Shown here: one piece after another, positions 35,443 to 43,568 of the stretch
Position numbering within the stretch: position 1 is the stretch's first letter
How the letters are laid out: every line of letters starts with the position of its first letter
NCBI GenBank assembly: GCA_018001225.1
Contig: JAGNIJ010000014.1
Coordinates: 1 to 64,000 of the forward strand
Origin: Kiritimatiellia bacterium
GTDB lineage: Bacteria > Verrucomicrobiota > Kiritimatiellia > CAIQIC01 > JAGNIJ01
Direction of reading: 5' to 3'
Length of the DNA stretch: 64,000 nt
Position numbers and translations under genes: made by a program
The notes under the pieces: generated by a model
What the model was told of the DNA's origin: nothing
Database searches by the model: none
The model's input: the letters and a program-made list of their open reading frames with translations, nothing else

Positions 35443-36861
35443 TCAGGGCCGGCCGCGGAGATCCAGCACCCGCCACGAGATCCAGTCGAGCGGCACGTCG
35501 CCCAGGTAGGTCCGCGCGCTGGTCATCACCAGCCCGGGATCCCCGAGCAGGGCCAGCGGGACGCGCACGGTGATCGTCTTGCCCGTCCGTTCGACGGTCA
35601 CGCTGTCCGGGGGCAGTTGCGCGGACTGGTCGAGAATTTCGTGCCGCAGCGCGCCGAAGCGGACGTGGAGCTTGGGGAGGCCGGCGAACGGCTGATCCTT
35701 GCGATACCCGAAAACATACAGCGAAAGGCCCACGGTCCTGGCCAGCGGGCGGGACAACCGGACGGTCAGCGCCAGGGCGCCGGCCTCCCGGCGGACGGCG
35801 CGCCACTCGATCCCCACGAAGCTCGCCTGCTCCTCGTCCGTGAGTTGATCCGGCAAGGCCTCTTCCTCTTTCCCGTCGATCTCTTCGTCCGTCTTGAGTT
35901 CCGCGCCGGGTCCCAGCCGCGCGGCGGGGAGGTCGCCGAACAATTCCCCGGCGCGCACGAAGGACAGCAGGTACTTGGCGGCGTAGCCGAATTGAGTGCG
36001 GTGGCGGTGGATGGCGTCCAGCTTGGTCCCGGCCTCCCCGTCGGTCAGCGCGAAACGTCGCCAGGGCACGGCCTCGGCCAGCGCGCGCGGGGGCCGCGCG
36101 GCCGCCTCCGGCCGGTAGCCCCGCGGCATCGGCCAGCGGCGGAAATGCACCAGGTAGGGATGCAGTGCGGGCCGGAGTTCATCCTCCAGGTTCCACAGCG
36201 CCACCCGCGTGAAGAGATACAATGACCGATGATCGCAGTTCTGGTCGGCCGGGTGCGACAGGAATATCCTCGTCGGATTGAAATCCCGGATCACCGCGGT
36301 CAGGTCGGCCAGGATCTCCTCCCCCTTGTAGGGGGCGCCGGGGCGGTAGGCGTTCGGATAGGGCACCGCGCGGACGCGGGTCAGCATGCTTTCGAAGGCC
36401 GGCTCGCGGTTCCAGTGCTCGGCCCAGATGTGGAGCGTCCCGAAATCCGGGTAGCCGAGAAAAACCAGCTGGTCGGGTTCCAGGCCCATGGCCCGGGCGG
36501 CGTTCACAGCCTCCCCGTGCCGGATCATCCCCATCTGCCGCACCGCCTCCGGCTCGAGCACGGGATGCTTGCGGTAGACCGCGAAGGACCACTGGTTGTT
36601 GTCGCCGTAGGTCAGGAAGACCACGCGCACCGGGAGGCCCATCGCGCGCGACCGCTGGATGATCCCGGCGCAGCCGATCACCTCGTCGTCCGGGTGCGGC
36701 GCCAGCACGAGGACGCGGTCGTCGGGCTGGAGCACGAACGGCTCGAACGCCGGGCCCGGCGCGGCGGACGAGGCCCGCCCGGAGCCGGGAGCCCCCGCCG
36801 CGGTCAGCAGGAACGCGAGGCCCAGGAACCACTCACGCGCGCGCCGGAATGAGATGTCCAT
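35443..36861 (-). CDS. Exported PIG-L/LmbE-family deacetylase
   Basis: A 472-residue protein. A signal peptide or anchor occupies residues 1-30. The PIG-L motif 'VLVLAPHPDDEVIGCAG' (His56, Asp58, Asp59) supplies zinc ligands, with a further candidate ligand in 'IFLSHPADQNCDH'. These enzymes deacetylate N-acetylglucosaminyl groups. The last about 130 residues form a separate beta-rich domain ending 'WISWRVLDLRGRP'. The ATG at 36861 gives a good signal peptide. The upstream GNAT gene overlaps its start by 29 bases, so the two are co-expressed. Substrate unknown; surface glycan or exported sugar is inference. Confidence 0.82.
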   Translation of the reverse strand: MDISFRRAREWFLGLAFLLTAAGAPGSGRASSAAPGPAFEPFVLQPDDRVLVLAPHPDDEVIGCAGIIQRSRAMGLPVRVVFLTYGDNNQWSFAVYRKHPVLEPEAVRQMGMIRHGEAVNAARAMGLEPDQLVFLGYPDFGTLHIWAEHWNREPAFESMLTRVRAVPYPNAYRPGAPYKGEEILADLTAVIRDFNPTRIFLSHPADQNCDHRSLYLFTRVALWNLEDELRPALHPYLVHFRRWPMPRGYRPEAAARPPRALAEAVPWRRFALTDGEAGTKLDAIHRHRTQFGYAAKYLLSFVRAGELFGDLPAARLGPGAELKTDEEIDGKEEEALPDQLTDEEQASFVGIEWRAVRREAGALALTVRLSRPLARTVGLSLYVFGYRKDQPFAGLPKLHVRFGALRHEILDQSAQLPPDSVTVERTGKTITVRVPLALLGDPGLVMTSARTYLGDVPLDWISWRVLDLRGRP

Positions 36862-37534
36862 AGATGATCGTCTCCCCGTGTTGCAGTCCGCCCGAACCGC
36901 CTCGAAAATTCGGCACCGCCGCCACCGGGGCAAAGCCCATGCGCTCGAAGAACGCGCGGCCCGGCGCATTATCGGCGCGCACGCGGGCGTGCACACCGGG
37001 GATGCCGCGCCCGGCCAGGTACTCGAGGAAGGTCCGCATCAGCGAGCCCCCGGCGCCCCGCCCGCGCGCCTCGTCCAGGAGATCGATGTGCAGGTGGGCC
37101 GGGTAGGCGCCGAGGATCGGCGGCGCGGCGGCCTGTTGGGCCCGCGCGCAGCGGAGCAAGCCGGCGATCCACTGCCAGCTCGACCTCCGGAACAGGAAGC
37201 CGCGCGCCACGGCGCGGGCCAGGGCCGGCGGCGCAATCCGCAGGGCCCACACCCGACGGAACCGGCGGGTATCCCGCGCGCCCGTGAGGTAGCCCGCCAC
37301 GCGCCCGCCGGCCTCGGTCACCCAGGCGGACTCCGGTTCGAAATCCGTGTAGTACCGGGTCACCAGGTCGGCGACGAGTTCCCGGTCGAAGAAACCCGGC
37401 TCCAGCGGCCTCCCCGCGTCGGCGGTCTCGCAGCAGATAGTCCGCACCGCCTCTCGATCCGCCGCCCGGAACGGGCGTATGACAGTTTTCCCCAGCGTGA
37501 AGGCAGCATAATCCCCCAGGGCCGCCGGCGACAA
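36833..37534 (-). CDS. GNAT-family N-acetyltransferase
   Basis: A 233-residue protein with acetyltransferase fold: 'TVIRPFRAADREAVRTIC', 'AWVTEAGGRVAGYLTGA', 'AHLHIDLLDEARGRGAGGSLMRTFLEYLAGRGIPGVHARVRADNAPGRAFFERMGF'. The 'GRGAGG' segment is the acetyl-CoA-binding loop. The start appears to be TTG at 37534, as no ATG lies before the first conserved strand. It overlaps the LmbE-type deacetylase downstream by 29 bases. An acetyltransferase paired with a deacetylase is suggestive of sugar or amine modification, but the substrate is unknown. Confidence 0.8.
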   Translation of the reverse strand: MSPAALGDYAAFTLGKTVIRPFRAADREAVRTICCETADAGRPLEPGFFDRELVADLVTRYYTDFEPESAWVTEAGGRVAGYLTGARDTRRFRRVWALRIAPPALARAVARGFLFRRSSWQWIAGLLRCARAQQAAAPPILGAYPAHLHIDLLDEARGRGAGGSLMRTFLEYLAGRGIPGVHARVRADNAPGRAFFERMGFAPVAAVPNFRGGSGGLQHGETIIYGHLIPARA

Positions 37535-37670
37535 GCGGAGACCCGCGGGGGGAGACAGCGGTTTCGCGCGTCGCTTTCCTCTTGAGTTTTGCCGCCCGCC
37601 GGTCTATTTCCCGGTCTGCGTGAACAGCAACCGGCCAGCAGGCCCTGTATAGAAAAGAGGAAGAGGCACC

Positions 37671-38087
37671 ATGGATAACAACACGAGCGCCGCCCAGTCG
37701 ATCATCGCCGCGGAAGCGGAAATCACGGGGACCATCAAGACCTCCGGGTCCATCCGCATCGACGGCAAGCTGGACGGCGAGCTGAACTGCGGCGGCGACG
37801 CCGTGATCGGCAAGAGCGCGACGATCAAGGGCAACCTGACCGTCAACGCCGTGTCGATCGCCGGCGCGATCACGGGCAACGTCACCGCGCGCGACCGGAT
37901 CGAGATGAAGTCCTCCGCCCGCGTGATGGGGGACATCAAGGCCAAGCGGCTCGCCGTCGAGGACGGCGTGACGTTCGTCGGCAAGTCGGAGGTGAATCCG
38001 TCCGGCTCGGCGGCCGTGGCCGCCCCGGCCGCCCGCGAGGAAGAGCCCGCCGCCGAGGCGAAGCCGGGCTTTTTCGGCAAGCGCTGA
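37671..38087 (+). CDS. Bactofilin (polymer-forming cytoskeletal protein)
   Basis: A 138-residue protein whose residues 12-110 are the bactofilin beta-helix: repeated short strands such as 'AEITGTIKTSGSIRIDGKLDGELNCGGDAVIGKSATIKGNLTVNAVSIAGAITGNVTARDRIEMKSSARVMGDIKAKRLAVEDG'. The C-terminal tail is Ala/Pro-rich and ends in basic residues. Bactofilins polymerise without nucleotide and organise cell envelope growth or polar structures. AGGAAGAGG precedes the ATG. The next gene, a zinc-ribbon bactofilin-like protein, probably works with it. Confidence 0.92.
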   Translation: MDNNTSAAQSIIAAEAEITGTIKTSGSIRIDGKLDGELNCGGDAVIGKSATIKGNLTVNAVSIAGAITGNVTARDRIEMKSSARVMGDIKAKRLAVEDGVTFVGKSEVNPSGSAAVAAPAAREEEPAAEAKPGFFGKR

Positions 38088-38152
38088 CGGTCGGTTGTCC
38101 GCGCCTCTCTTGATGACGGGCAGGCCCCGCGCCGGCCCGTCCGGAGAAATTC

Positions 38153-38854
38153 GTGGCGGGTTCCCGCAAAACGTCGGTGGTGGACGGCTACACGGTCGTC
38201 CGGATGGTCCGGCACGCCAAGGGCGGCGAGCCGGAAGCCGTCCCGGCCGCGCCGCCGCCCCCGAAGCACGAGCCGACTCCGCCGGGCGAAGCGAAGAAGG
38301 CGCATATCGGCCACACGGTGCTGCCCACGAAGCACACCATCCGTTGTTATGAATGCGCCTACGAGTTCACGCTGACCGCCCGTTCGCCGAAGACCTACTG
38401 CCCCAAGTGCCGGACCATCCTCGAATGGAAGGATGTGCTGATCCAGGCCGAGTGGACGGAGCCGGTCAAGACGGCGGGCACCATCCGGATCGGCCCGCAG
38501 GGCGTGGTCAAGGCCGGCGCGCTGATCGCGACGGACATCCTCCTGGAAGGCCGGGTGGAGGAGGGGACGCTCGAAGCCTTCCGCTGGCTGGAACTCGGGC
38601 CCGGCGCGGCCTACGACCCCGCGCGCATGAAGGCCGCCTGCCTGCGCGTCGCGGCCGGGACCGAACTCCAGCTCAAGGGAAAGCCCGCCTTCCGCGACGT
38701 GGAGGTTCTGGGCCACCTCGAGGCCCGGCTGGAAACGACGGGGCTGGTGACGGTGCGCGCGGGCGGGTTGCTGGCCGGCGAGGTGGCGGGCCCGCGCCTG
38801 GCCGTGGAGGAAGGGGGCGGCCTCCGTGCGCGGGTGAGAATCGTGGCTTCCTGA
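38153..38854 (+). CDS. Zinc-ribbon protein with bactofilin-like C-terminal domain
   Basis: A 233-residue protein beginning with GTG at 38153 (GGAGAAATTC upstream). Residues about 64-85 contain CxxC...CxxC ('IRCYECAYEFTLTARSPKTYCPKC'), a zinc ribbon. Residues about 105-230 are strand-rich with turns resembling bactofilin repeats ('TAGTIRIGPQGVVKAGALIATDILLEGRVEEGTL', 'TTGLVTVRAGGLLAGEVAGPRLAVEEGGGL'). A Pro-rich linker precedes the ribbon. It is 65 bases downstream of the bactofilin gene. Probably a cytoskeletal partner. Confidence 0.65.
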   Translation: MAGSRKTSVVDGYTVVRMVRHAKGGEPEAVPAAPPPPKHEPTPPGEAKKAHIGHTVLPTKHTIRCYECAYEFTLTARSPKTYCPKCRTILEWKDVLIQAEWTEPVKTAGTIRIGPQGVVKAGALIATDILLEGRVEEGTLEAFRWLELGPGAAYDPARMKAACLRVAAGTELQLKGKPAFRDVEVLGHLEARLETTGLVTVRAGGLLAGEVAGPRLAVEEGGGLRARVRIVAS

Positions 38855-38930
38855 AGCCCGTTGTCTGCCGTCGAGATTCCGGTGTTGTACGCTGCCGGTA
38901 ACTTAGCTAAAAAGGGGTGGGGACCAGGTC

Positions 38931-41888
38931 GTGACCCGTTGGACCAGACGGATCGGTCGCTTGCCGGGGCGGTTCGCCCTCCCGTTCCTGATGCTCCTTT
39001 TCGTGGCGGCCCCGCCGCGGGCTGGCGCCGGCCCGAAGAACGAGCCCCCGGCCCCGCCGCCCCTGACGGTGGCGATCGACGACAATTATCCCCCGTACGT
39101 GTTCCGCGACGCCCAGGGCGCGCTCCAGGGCGTCCTGCCCGACTTGTGGCGGCTCTGGGAGCAGAAGACCGGACAGCGCGTCCGGCTGGAGGGCCTGGAC
39201 TGGAGCGAGGCCCTCCGTTCCATGGAGGAGGGCCGGGCGGACGTGCTGGACACGGCCTTCTACACCGAGGAACGCGCGCGCCTCTACCGCTTCTCCGAAC
39301 CCTACGCGGAGATCCGGGTTCCCGTCTTCAACCAGAAGGATCTCGGCGGGATCCGCGACGCGGATTCACTGCAGGGATTCACGGTCGGCGTCAAGGCCGG
39401 GGATGCCGTGATCTCGGTGCTGCGGCAGCGCGGCGTCACGACGTTCCTCGAGTTCGACAGTTATGAGGACATCATTTGCGCGGCCGCCGAGAACCGGATC
39501 CGCGTCTTCTCCATGGACGAGCCTCCGGCCTTCTACTACCTGACCAAGTACAAGCTGGAAGACGAATTCCGGCAGTCCTTCATCCTCTACACGGGCGCTT
39601 TTCACCGGGCGGTCCGGCGCGATCGCGCCGACCTTCTCCACCGGATCGAGGAGGGCTTCGATGCGATCCTGAAGAGCGAACGCAGCGCGATCGAGCGGAA
39701 GTGGATGGGCATGCCGCTCGGTGGAGGGCGGCTGCTCCACACCCTGTTCCTCGCCCTGCTCGTGGTGGGCGCCGGGGCCCTGGTCCTGGGCTTTTTCCTG
39801 CTCGTGCTGCGGCACCAGGTCAAGGAAAGGACCGCCGAGTTGCGCGGCACCCTGCACTCGCTGCAGCAAAGCGAGGATAAGATCCGGAGTCTTTTCCGCG
39901 CCGCGCCCGTCGGCATCGGCATGGTGACCCACCGGGTCATCCAGGAGGCCAACGACCGGCTGTGCGAGATGACGGGATATGGGCGGGAGGAACTCCTCGG
40001 GCAGAGCGCGCGGATGCTGTACCCGACGCAGGAGGACTTCGATACCGTCGGCCGGGAGAAATACAGGCAGATCGAGGAGCAGGGCACCGGCACCGTGGAG
40101 ACGCCGTGGCGGCGCAAGGACGGGCGGATCATCGACGTCCTGTTGAGCTCCACGCCGCTCGTCCCGGGCGACCTGGCCCGCGGGGTGACGTTCACCGCGC
40201 TGGACATCACCGAACGGCGGCGGGCCCTGGAACTGCTGCGCGGCATCAACGACTGCCTGGTCTCGTTCGGCACCGATCCCGCCGAGAACCTCCGGCGCAT
40301 CGCCGAGGCCTTCGGCCGCCTTTCGGAGGCGGACTGCGTGCTCTATAAGCGGCGGCACGGCGACCAGCTGGTCACCGAGACGGGATGGAACCTGCAGCCC
40401 GGCATGGAGGACGCCGTCAAGGGGGCGGGCATTCTCTGTTACGAGGCCATGGCCGGCGGAGCGGAAAAGGACCTGGCGATCCGGCCCCTGCGCAAGGGGC
40501 AAGCGTCGTGCGGGCATCCCAACGTCAAGGTGCACGGGTTCGCGTGCTGCCTGGGCTGCCCGGTACGGCTCGGATCGGAGACGGTGGCCTTCCTCTGTGC
40601 GCTGTTCTCGTCCGACTACCAGCCCGCGGGCCAGGACCTCGGCCTGCTGCAGATCCTGATCAACGCCGCCTCGATCGAGGAGGCGCGGCGCCAGGCGCTG
40701 GAGGAGCGCATCCAGCTCGAGCGGCAGGTCCAGCAGACGCAGAAGCTCGAGAGCCTCGGCGTGCTGGCCGGCGGGATCGCCCACGATTTCAACAACCTGC
40801 TCACCGCCATCCTGGGGCATATCACGCTGGCCCGCGACGTCCTGCCGGCCGCCGCGCCGGCCGCCGAGGACCTGCAGTCGGCGGAGCGGGCCACCCGCCG
40901 CGCCGCCGAGTTGGCCCGCCAGATGCTGGCCTACACCGGCAAGGCCCGCGCGGAAGTCCGCCCCGTGAGCGTGAGCAAGATCGTGGACGACATGATCCCC
41001 ATGCTGAAGGTGGCGGTGTCCAAGAAGGCGGTGCTCCGGTTCGACCTGGCCCCCGACCTGCCGCCGATCCGCGCCGATATCAGCCAACTGCACCAGGTGA
41101 TCATGAACCTCGTGATCAACGCGTCCGAGGCCATCGGGGAGCGCAGCGGCTTCATCAGCCTGTCCACGGGCCTCCGGCATTGTGACCGCGATTACCTGGC
41201 GTCCGGCTGGCTCGACGAGGACCGGCCGGAGGGGCCCTACGTGTATCTTGAGGTCGCCGACACCGGGTGCGGCATCGAGCCCGAGTCCCTGCCGCGGATC
41301 TTCGATCCGTTCTACACCACGAAGTTCGCCGGCCGCGGCCTCGGCCTGGCGGCCGTCCTGGGCATCGTGCGGGCCCACCGCGGCGCACTGCGGCTCGATA
41401 GCCAACCGGGCCGCGGCACGACTTTCCAGATCCTGTTCCCGGCCGCGGACGCGCCGGTCGGGCCGGAGCCCGGCGAGGAAGAGCCGGCCAGGGACTGGAA
41501 GGGGGCGGGGCTGGTCCTGCTGGCGGACGACGAGGAAAGCCTCCGCGTGGTCGCCGGCCGCATGCTCGAACGCATGGGCTTCCGCGTGATCACCGCGCGG
41601 GACGGCCTGGAAGCCGTGGACCTTTTCCGCGCGCAGGCCCGGGACATCGTCTGCGTCATTATGGACCTGACCATGCCGCACCTGGACGGCGGGGAGGCCT
41701 TCCGCCAGATCCGCGGCCTGCGGGCCGACGTCCCGGTGATCCTCTCCAGCGGGTACGACGAGGAAAACCTGGCCGCCCGCTTCGCCGGCGAAGGGCTCTC
41801 GGGTTTCGCCCAGAAGCCGTACGCCTTCCATCGGCTGCGAAACATCGTCCGCCAGGTCATGACCGCGCCCGATTCCGCCGGCATCTGA
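38931..41888 (+). CDS. Hybrid sensor histidine kinase with periplasmic solute-binding domain
   Basis: A 985-residue protein with GTG start at 38931. Order: signal-anchor (about 10-28); an SBP_bac_3-type periplasmic sensor (about 45-265, 'LTVAIDDNYPPYVFRDAQGALQGVLPDLW'); a membrane helix (about 268-290); a PAS domain (about 315-430); a GAF-like domain with clustered cysteines ('CGHPNVKVHGFACCLGCP', about 527-545); HisKA with phospho-His618 in GGIAHDFNNLL; HATPase_c with 'NLVINASEAIG' and 'DTGCGIEP'; and a C-terminal receiver with Asp912 ('IMDLTMPHLDGG'). It probably senses a small periplasmic ligand such as an amino acid. No separate response regulator is adjacent. Confidence 0.9.
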   Translation: MTRWTRRIGRLPGRFALPFLMLLFVAAPPRAGAGPKNEPPAPPPLTVAIDDNYPPYVFRDAQGALQGVLPDLWRLWEQKTGQRVRLEGLDWSEALRSMEEGRADVLDTAFYTEERARLYRFSEPYAEIRVPVFNQKDLGGIRDADSLQGFTVGVKAGDAVISVLRQRGVTTFLEFDSYEDIICAAAENRIRVFSMDEPPAFYYLTKYKLEDEFRQSFILYTGAFHRAVRRDRADLLHRIEEGFDAILKSERSAIERKWMGMPLGGGRLLHTLFLALLVVGAGALVLGFFLLVLRHQVKERTAELRGTLHSLQQSEDKIRSLFRAAPVGIGMVTHRVIQEANDRLCEMTGYGREELLGQSARMLYPTQEDFDTVGREKYRQIEEQGTGTVETPWRRKDGRIIDVLLSSTPLVPGDLARGVTFTALDITERRRALELLRGINDCLVSFGTDPAENLRRIAEAFGRLSEADCVLYKRRHGDQLVTETGWNLQPGMEDAVKGAGILCYEAMAGGAEKDLAIRPLRKGQASCGHPNVKVHGFACCLGCPVRLGSETVAFLCALFSSDYQPAGQDLGLLQILINAASIEEARRQALEERIQLERQVQQTQKLESLGVLAGGIAHDFNNLLTAILGHITLARDVLPAAAPAAEDLQSAERATRRAAELARQMLAYTGKARAEVRPVSVSKIVDDMIPMLKVAVSKKAVLRFDLAPDLPPIRADISQLHQVIMNLVINASEAIGERSGFISLSTGLRHCDRDYLASGWLDEDRPEGPYVYLEVADTGCGIEPESLPRIFDPFYTTKFAGRGLGLAAVLGIVRAHRGALRLDSQPGRGTTFQILFPAADAPVGPEPGEEEPARDWKGAGLVLLADDEESLRVVAGRMLERMGFRVITARDGLEAVDLFRAQARDIVCVIMDLTMPHLDGGEAFRQIRGLRADVPVILSSGYDEENLAARFAGEGLSGFAQKPYAFHRLRNIVRQVMTAPDSAGI

Positions 41889-41923
41889 CCTCCGCGTCGC
41901 CCGGAAAAAAGGAAAAGCCGGTA

Positions 41924-41957
41924 TTGACATATCATGAAGTCATGATACGTTACTATC
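41924..41957 (+). promoter_or_regulatory. arsR-type promoter with TCATGA operator repeats
   Basis: TTGACA (41924-41929) is followed at 16 bases by TACGTT (41946-41951). Between and around them are repeated TCATGA palindromes (41932, 41940 and, as a partial TCATGA, 41956). The TSS would fall on or just before the ATG at 41958. This arrangement is what an autorepressing ArsR regulator would use. Confidence 0.6.
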
Positions 41958-42269
41958 ATGAACCCCTTGAAAACGCGGTGCAACGAGGCGATGCCGCTGG
42001 AGTTGATGGCGAAGATGGCCGGCGTGCTCAAGCTCCTGGCCCACCCGCAGCGCCTGAAGGTGGTCGAGATTCTCGACGGCCGCGACGAGGTGCCCGTCCG
42101 GCGAATCGCCGAGTGGCTCGGGTTGCCGCACGCGGCGACGTCCCAGCATCTCAACCAGATGAAGCGGGTCGGCCTGCTGGAGTCGGAGCGGCGCGGCAAG
42201 GAAGTCTGGTACCGCATCGCGGACCGGCGCTGCATCACTATTCTGAAATGCATTCGGGGCGGGCACTGA
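41958..42269 (+). CDS. ArsR/SmtB-family transcriptional regulator
   Basis: A 103-residue winged-helix repressor. 'LAHPQRLKVVEILDG' and the recognition helix 'RRIAEWLGLPHAATSQHLNQMKRVGLLESERRGKEVWYRI' are typical ArsR. The ELCVCDL metal site is absent; cysteines are at position 8 and, in the C-terminus, in 'RRCITILKCI', so thiol or metal sensing through those is possible. The start at 41958 is immediately downstream of the promoter; an ATG at 41991 (MPLELMAKM) is an alternative. It heads a cluster encoding a DUF6132-type membrane protein and a thioredoxin, which it probably controls. Confidence 0.88.
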   Translation: MNPLKTRCNEAMPLELMAKMAGVLKLLAHPQRLKVVEILDGRDEVPVRRIAEWLGLPHAATSQHLNQMKRVGLLESERRGKEVWYRIADRRCITILKCIRGGH

Positions 42270-42292
42270 TCCCGCGGGAAAGGAAGGACGGC

Positions 42293-42463
42293 ATGGCACC
42301 GGTATGGCGAATCGTGGTCGGCGCGGCGGTGGGGGCGGGCGTGGGATTCCTGCTCTACCGGTTCGTGGGCTGCCGGACGGGCGCGTGCCCGCTGACCGGC
42401 AACCCGTACGTGGCGATGCTCATCTGGGGCGTCGTCGGCGCGGTCATGGCCGCGGGCAAATAA
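42293..42463 (+). CDS. Small DUF6132-like membrane protein
   Basis: A 56-residue protein starting at ATG 42293, with AGGAAGG as ribosome binding site. Two hydrophobic helices (residues 5-22 and 40-53) flank the conserved Cys-containing loop 'GCRTGACPLTGNPY'. This matches the DUF6132 pattern of small Cys-loop membrane proteins often found beside thioredoxin and ArsR genes. Function unknown; a redox or sulfur-related role is inference from context. Confidence 0.7.
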   Translation: MAPVWRIVVGAAVGAGVGFLLYRFVGCRTGACPLTGNPYVAMLIWGVVGAVMAAGK

Positions 42464-42501
42464 AGGGCGTTTTTTTGGCAGCACAAAAACAGGAGAGGAA
42501 C

Positions 42502-42822
42502 ATGAGCGGATTGATGGAGTTGACGGACAAGACCTTCGACGGGCAGGTCGCCGGCGGCGTGACGATCGTGGACTTCTGGGCCCCCTGGTGCGGGCCGTGC
42601 CGGATGCAGACCCCGATCCTCGAGGCCCTGGCGCCCAAGGTGCAGGGCCGGGCGGTCATCGCGAAGGTTAACGTGGACGATTTCCCGGACCTGGCCGCGC
42701 GCTTCAGCGTGCGCGGGATCCCGACGCTGATCCTGTTCAAGGCCGGGCAGCCCGTGCAGCAGATGGTGGGCGTCCAGCGGGAAGACGCACTGCTGCGGGC
42801 CGTCGAGTCCGCGGCCGGCTGA
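42502..42822 (+). CDS. trxA: Thioredoxin
   Basis: A 106-residue thioredoxin with the canonical active site WCGPC (Cys30, Cys33) in 'VTIVDFWAPWCGPCRMQTPILEALA', the cis-Pro 'RGIPTLILFKAGQPV', and 'KVNVDDFPDLAARFSV'. AGGAGAGG lies 5 bases before ATG 42502. It reduces protein disulfides in the cytoplasm. Clustering with ArsR and the Cys-loop membrane protein suggests a specialised rather than the main housekeeping thioredoxin. Confidence 0.95.
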   Translation: MSGLMELTDKTFDGQVAGGVTIVDFWAPWCGPCRMQTPILEALAPKVQGRAVIAKVNVDDFPDLAARFSVRGIPTLILFKAGQPVQQMVGVQREDALLRAVESAAG

Positions 42823-42839
42823 TCGGGGGAGGAATGGCC

Positions 42840-43073
42840 ATGCCGCTGTTTGAATACCGTTGCGCGGAATGCGGGGCCGTTTTCGAACACCTGGCCCGGT
42901 CGGCCGGAGAGAAGCCGGGCGCCTGCCCGAAATGCGGGGCGAAAAAAGCGGAGAAGCAGTTCTCCACGTTCGCCGCCCGCCAGGCGCCCGAAGCGGGGCT
43001 GCCGTCCTGCGCGGGCAGTTCCTGCTCGACCGGAACCTGCGCCACCGGCGCCTGCCCGTTCAGCGCCTCGTGA
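42840..43073 (+). CDS. FmdB-type zinc-ribbon protein (first copy)
   Basis: A 77-residue protein beginning MPLFEYRCAECGAVFEHL, the FmdB/CxxC_CXXC_SSSS start, with paired CxxC (CAEC, CPKC). A Cys-rich tail 'CAGSSCSTGTCATGACPF' follows, which is more Cys-rich than usual. The ATG at 42840 was chosen over one at 42834 because GGAGGA is then 6-7 bases upstream and the family starts with MPxYEY. Probably a small metal-binding regulator; function unknown. Confidence 0.8.
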   Translation: MPLFEYRCAECGAVFEHLARSAGEKPGACPKCGAKKAEKQFSTFAARQAPEAGLPSCAGSSCSTGTCATGACPFSAS

Positions 43074-43104
43074 ATCAGGTGGGGGCGGGTCGCCTTGGCC
43101 GTTA

Positions 43105-43167
43105 CGGCTCGCCGGAGGCTCGCCCTCCAAATCGAGAATGCAGTATGGCGAGCGTCCCCGCGAGTCG
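43105..43167. repeat. GGAGGCTCGCCCTCCA palindromic repeat (copy 1)
   Basis: CGGCTCG at 43105-43111 pairs with CGAGTCG at 43161-43167, and inner GGCTCGCC pairs with GGCGAGCG. A 22-base segment (43111-43132) is identical to one in the copy at 47901-47969. Confidence 0.65.
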
Positions 43168-43187
43168 TACGAACCGGCCGTCCGCAT

Positions 43188-43216
43188 TTGACAAGAACCG
43201 GCCCAGTCTCTAGATT
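43188..43216 (+). promoter_or_regulatory. Predicted promoter of the second FmdB operon
   Basis: TTGACA (43188-43193) and TAGATT (43211-43216) with a 17-base spacer, 82 bases before the ATG at 43299. It would drive the second FmdB gene and the overlapping zinc-ribbon membrane protein gene. Confidence 0.6.
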
Positions 43217-43298
43217 ATCGCTCCGACAAGCGACGCCGACGAGACACCGGACGGAAGTCCGGGCCCCGGCTTCCAGGTGTTTTGACGGAGTGACGCGG

Positions 43299-43568
43299 AT
43301 GCCGACGTACGAATACGAGTGCCGCCGTTGCGGACACCGATTCGAAAAGTTCCAGTCGATGAAGGACCGGCCCCTGCAGCGCTGCCCCCGGTGCCGGGGC
43401 AAGGTGGAACGGCTGCCCGGGGGCGGGGCCGGCATCCTGTTCAAAGGGGCGGGGTTTTACGCGACGGATTACCGCAGCCCGGGCTACAAGAAGGCCGCCC
43501 GGGCCGAGAAGAGCGGCGACACAAAGAAGAGCGCGCCCGCGGACAAGCCCGCCCAGAGTAAGGCATGA
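43299..43568 (+). CDS. FmdB-type zinc-ribbon protein (second copy)
   Basis: An 89-residue protein with the family start MPTYEYECRRCGHRFEKFQSM and paired CRRC...CPRC knuckles, then 'GGAGILFKGAGFYATDYRS' , the conserved 'FYxTDYR' segment of this family. The tail is Lys/Ala-rich. It is a typical FmdB regulator-like protein, unlike the Cys-rich first copy 230 bases upstream. Its stop overlaps the next start (ATGA). Confidence 0.88.
   Translation: MPTYEYECRRCGHRFEKFQSMKDRPLQRCPRCRGKVERLPGGGAGILFKGAGFYATDYRSPGYKKAARAEKSGDTKKSAPADKPAQSKA

Noticed and set aside
39366..41930. An 854-codon minus-strand frame across the sensor kinase
   Set aside because: The plus strand has complete sensor, PAS, HisKA, HATPase and receiver motifs; the minus translation has none.
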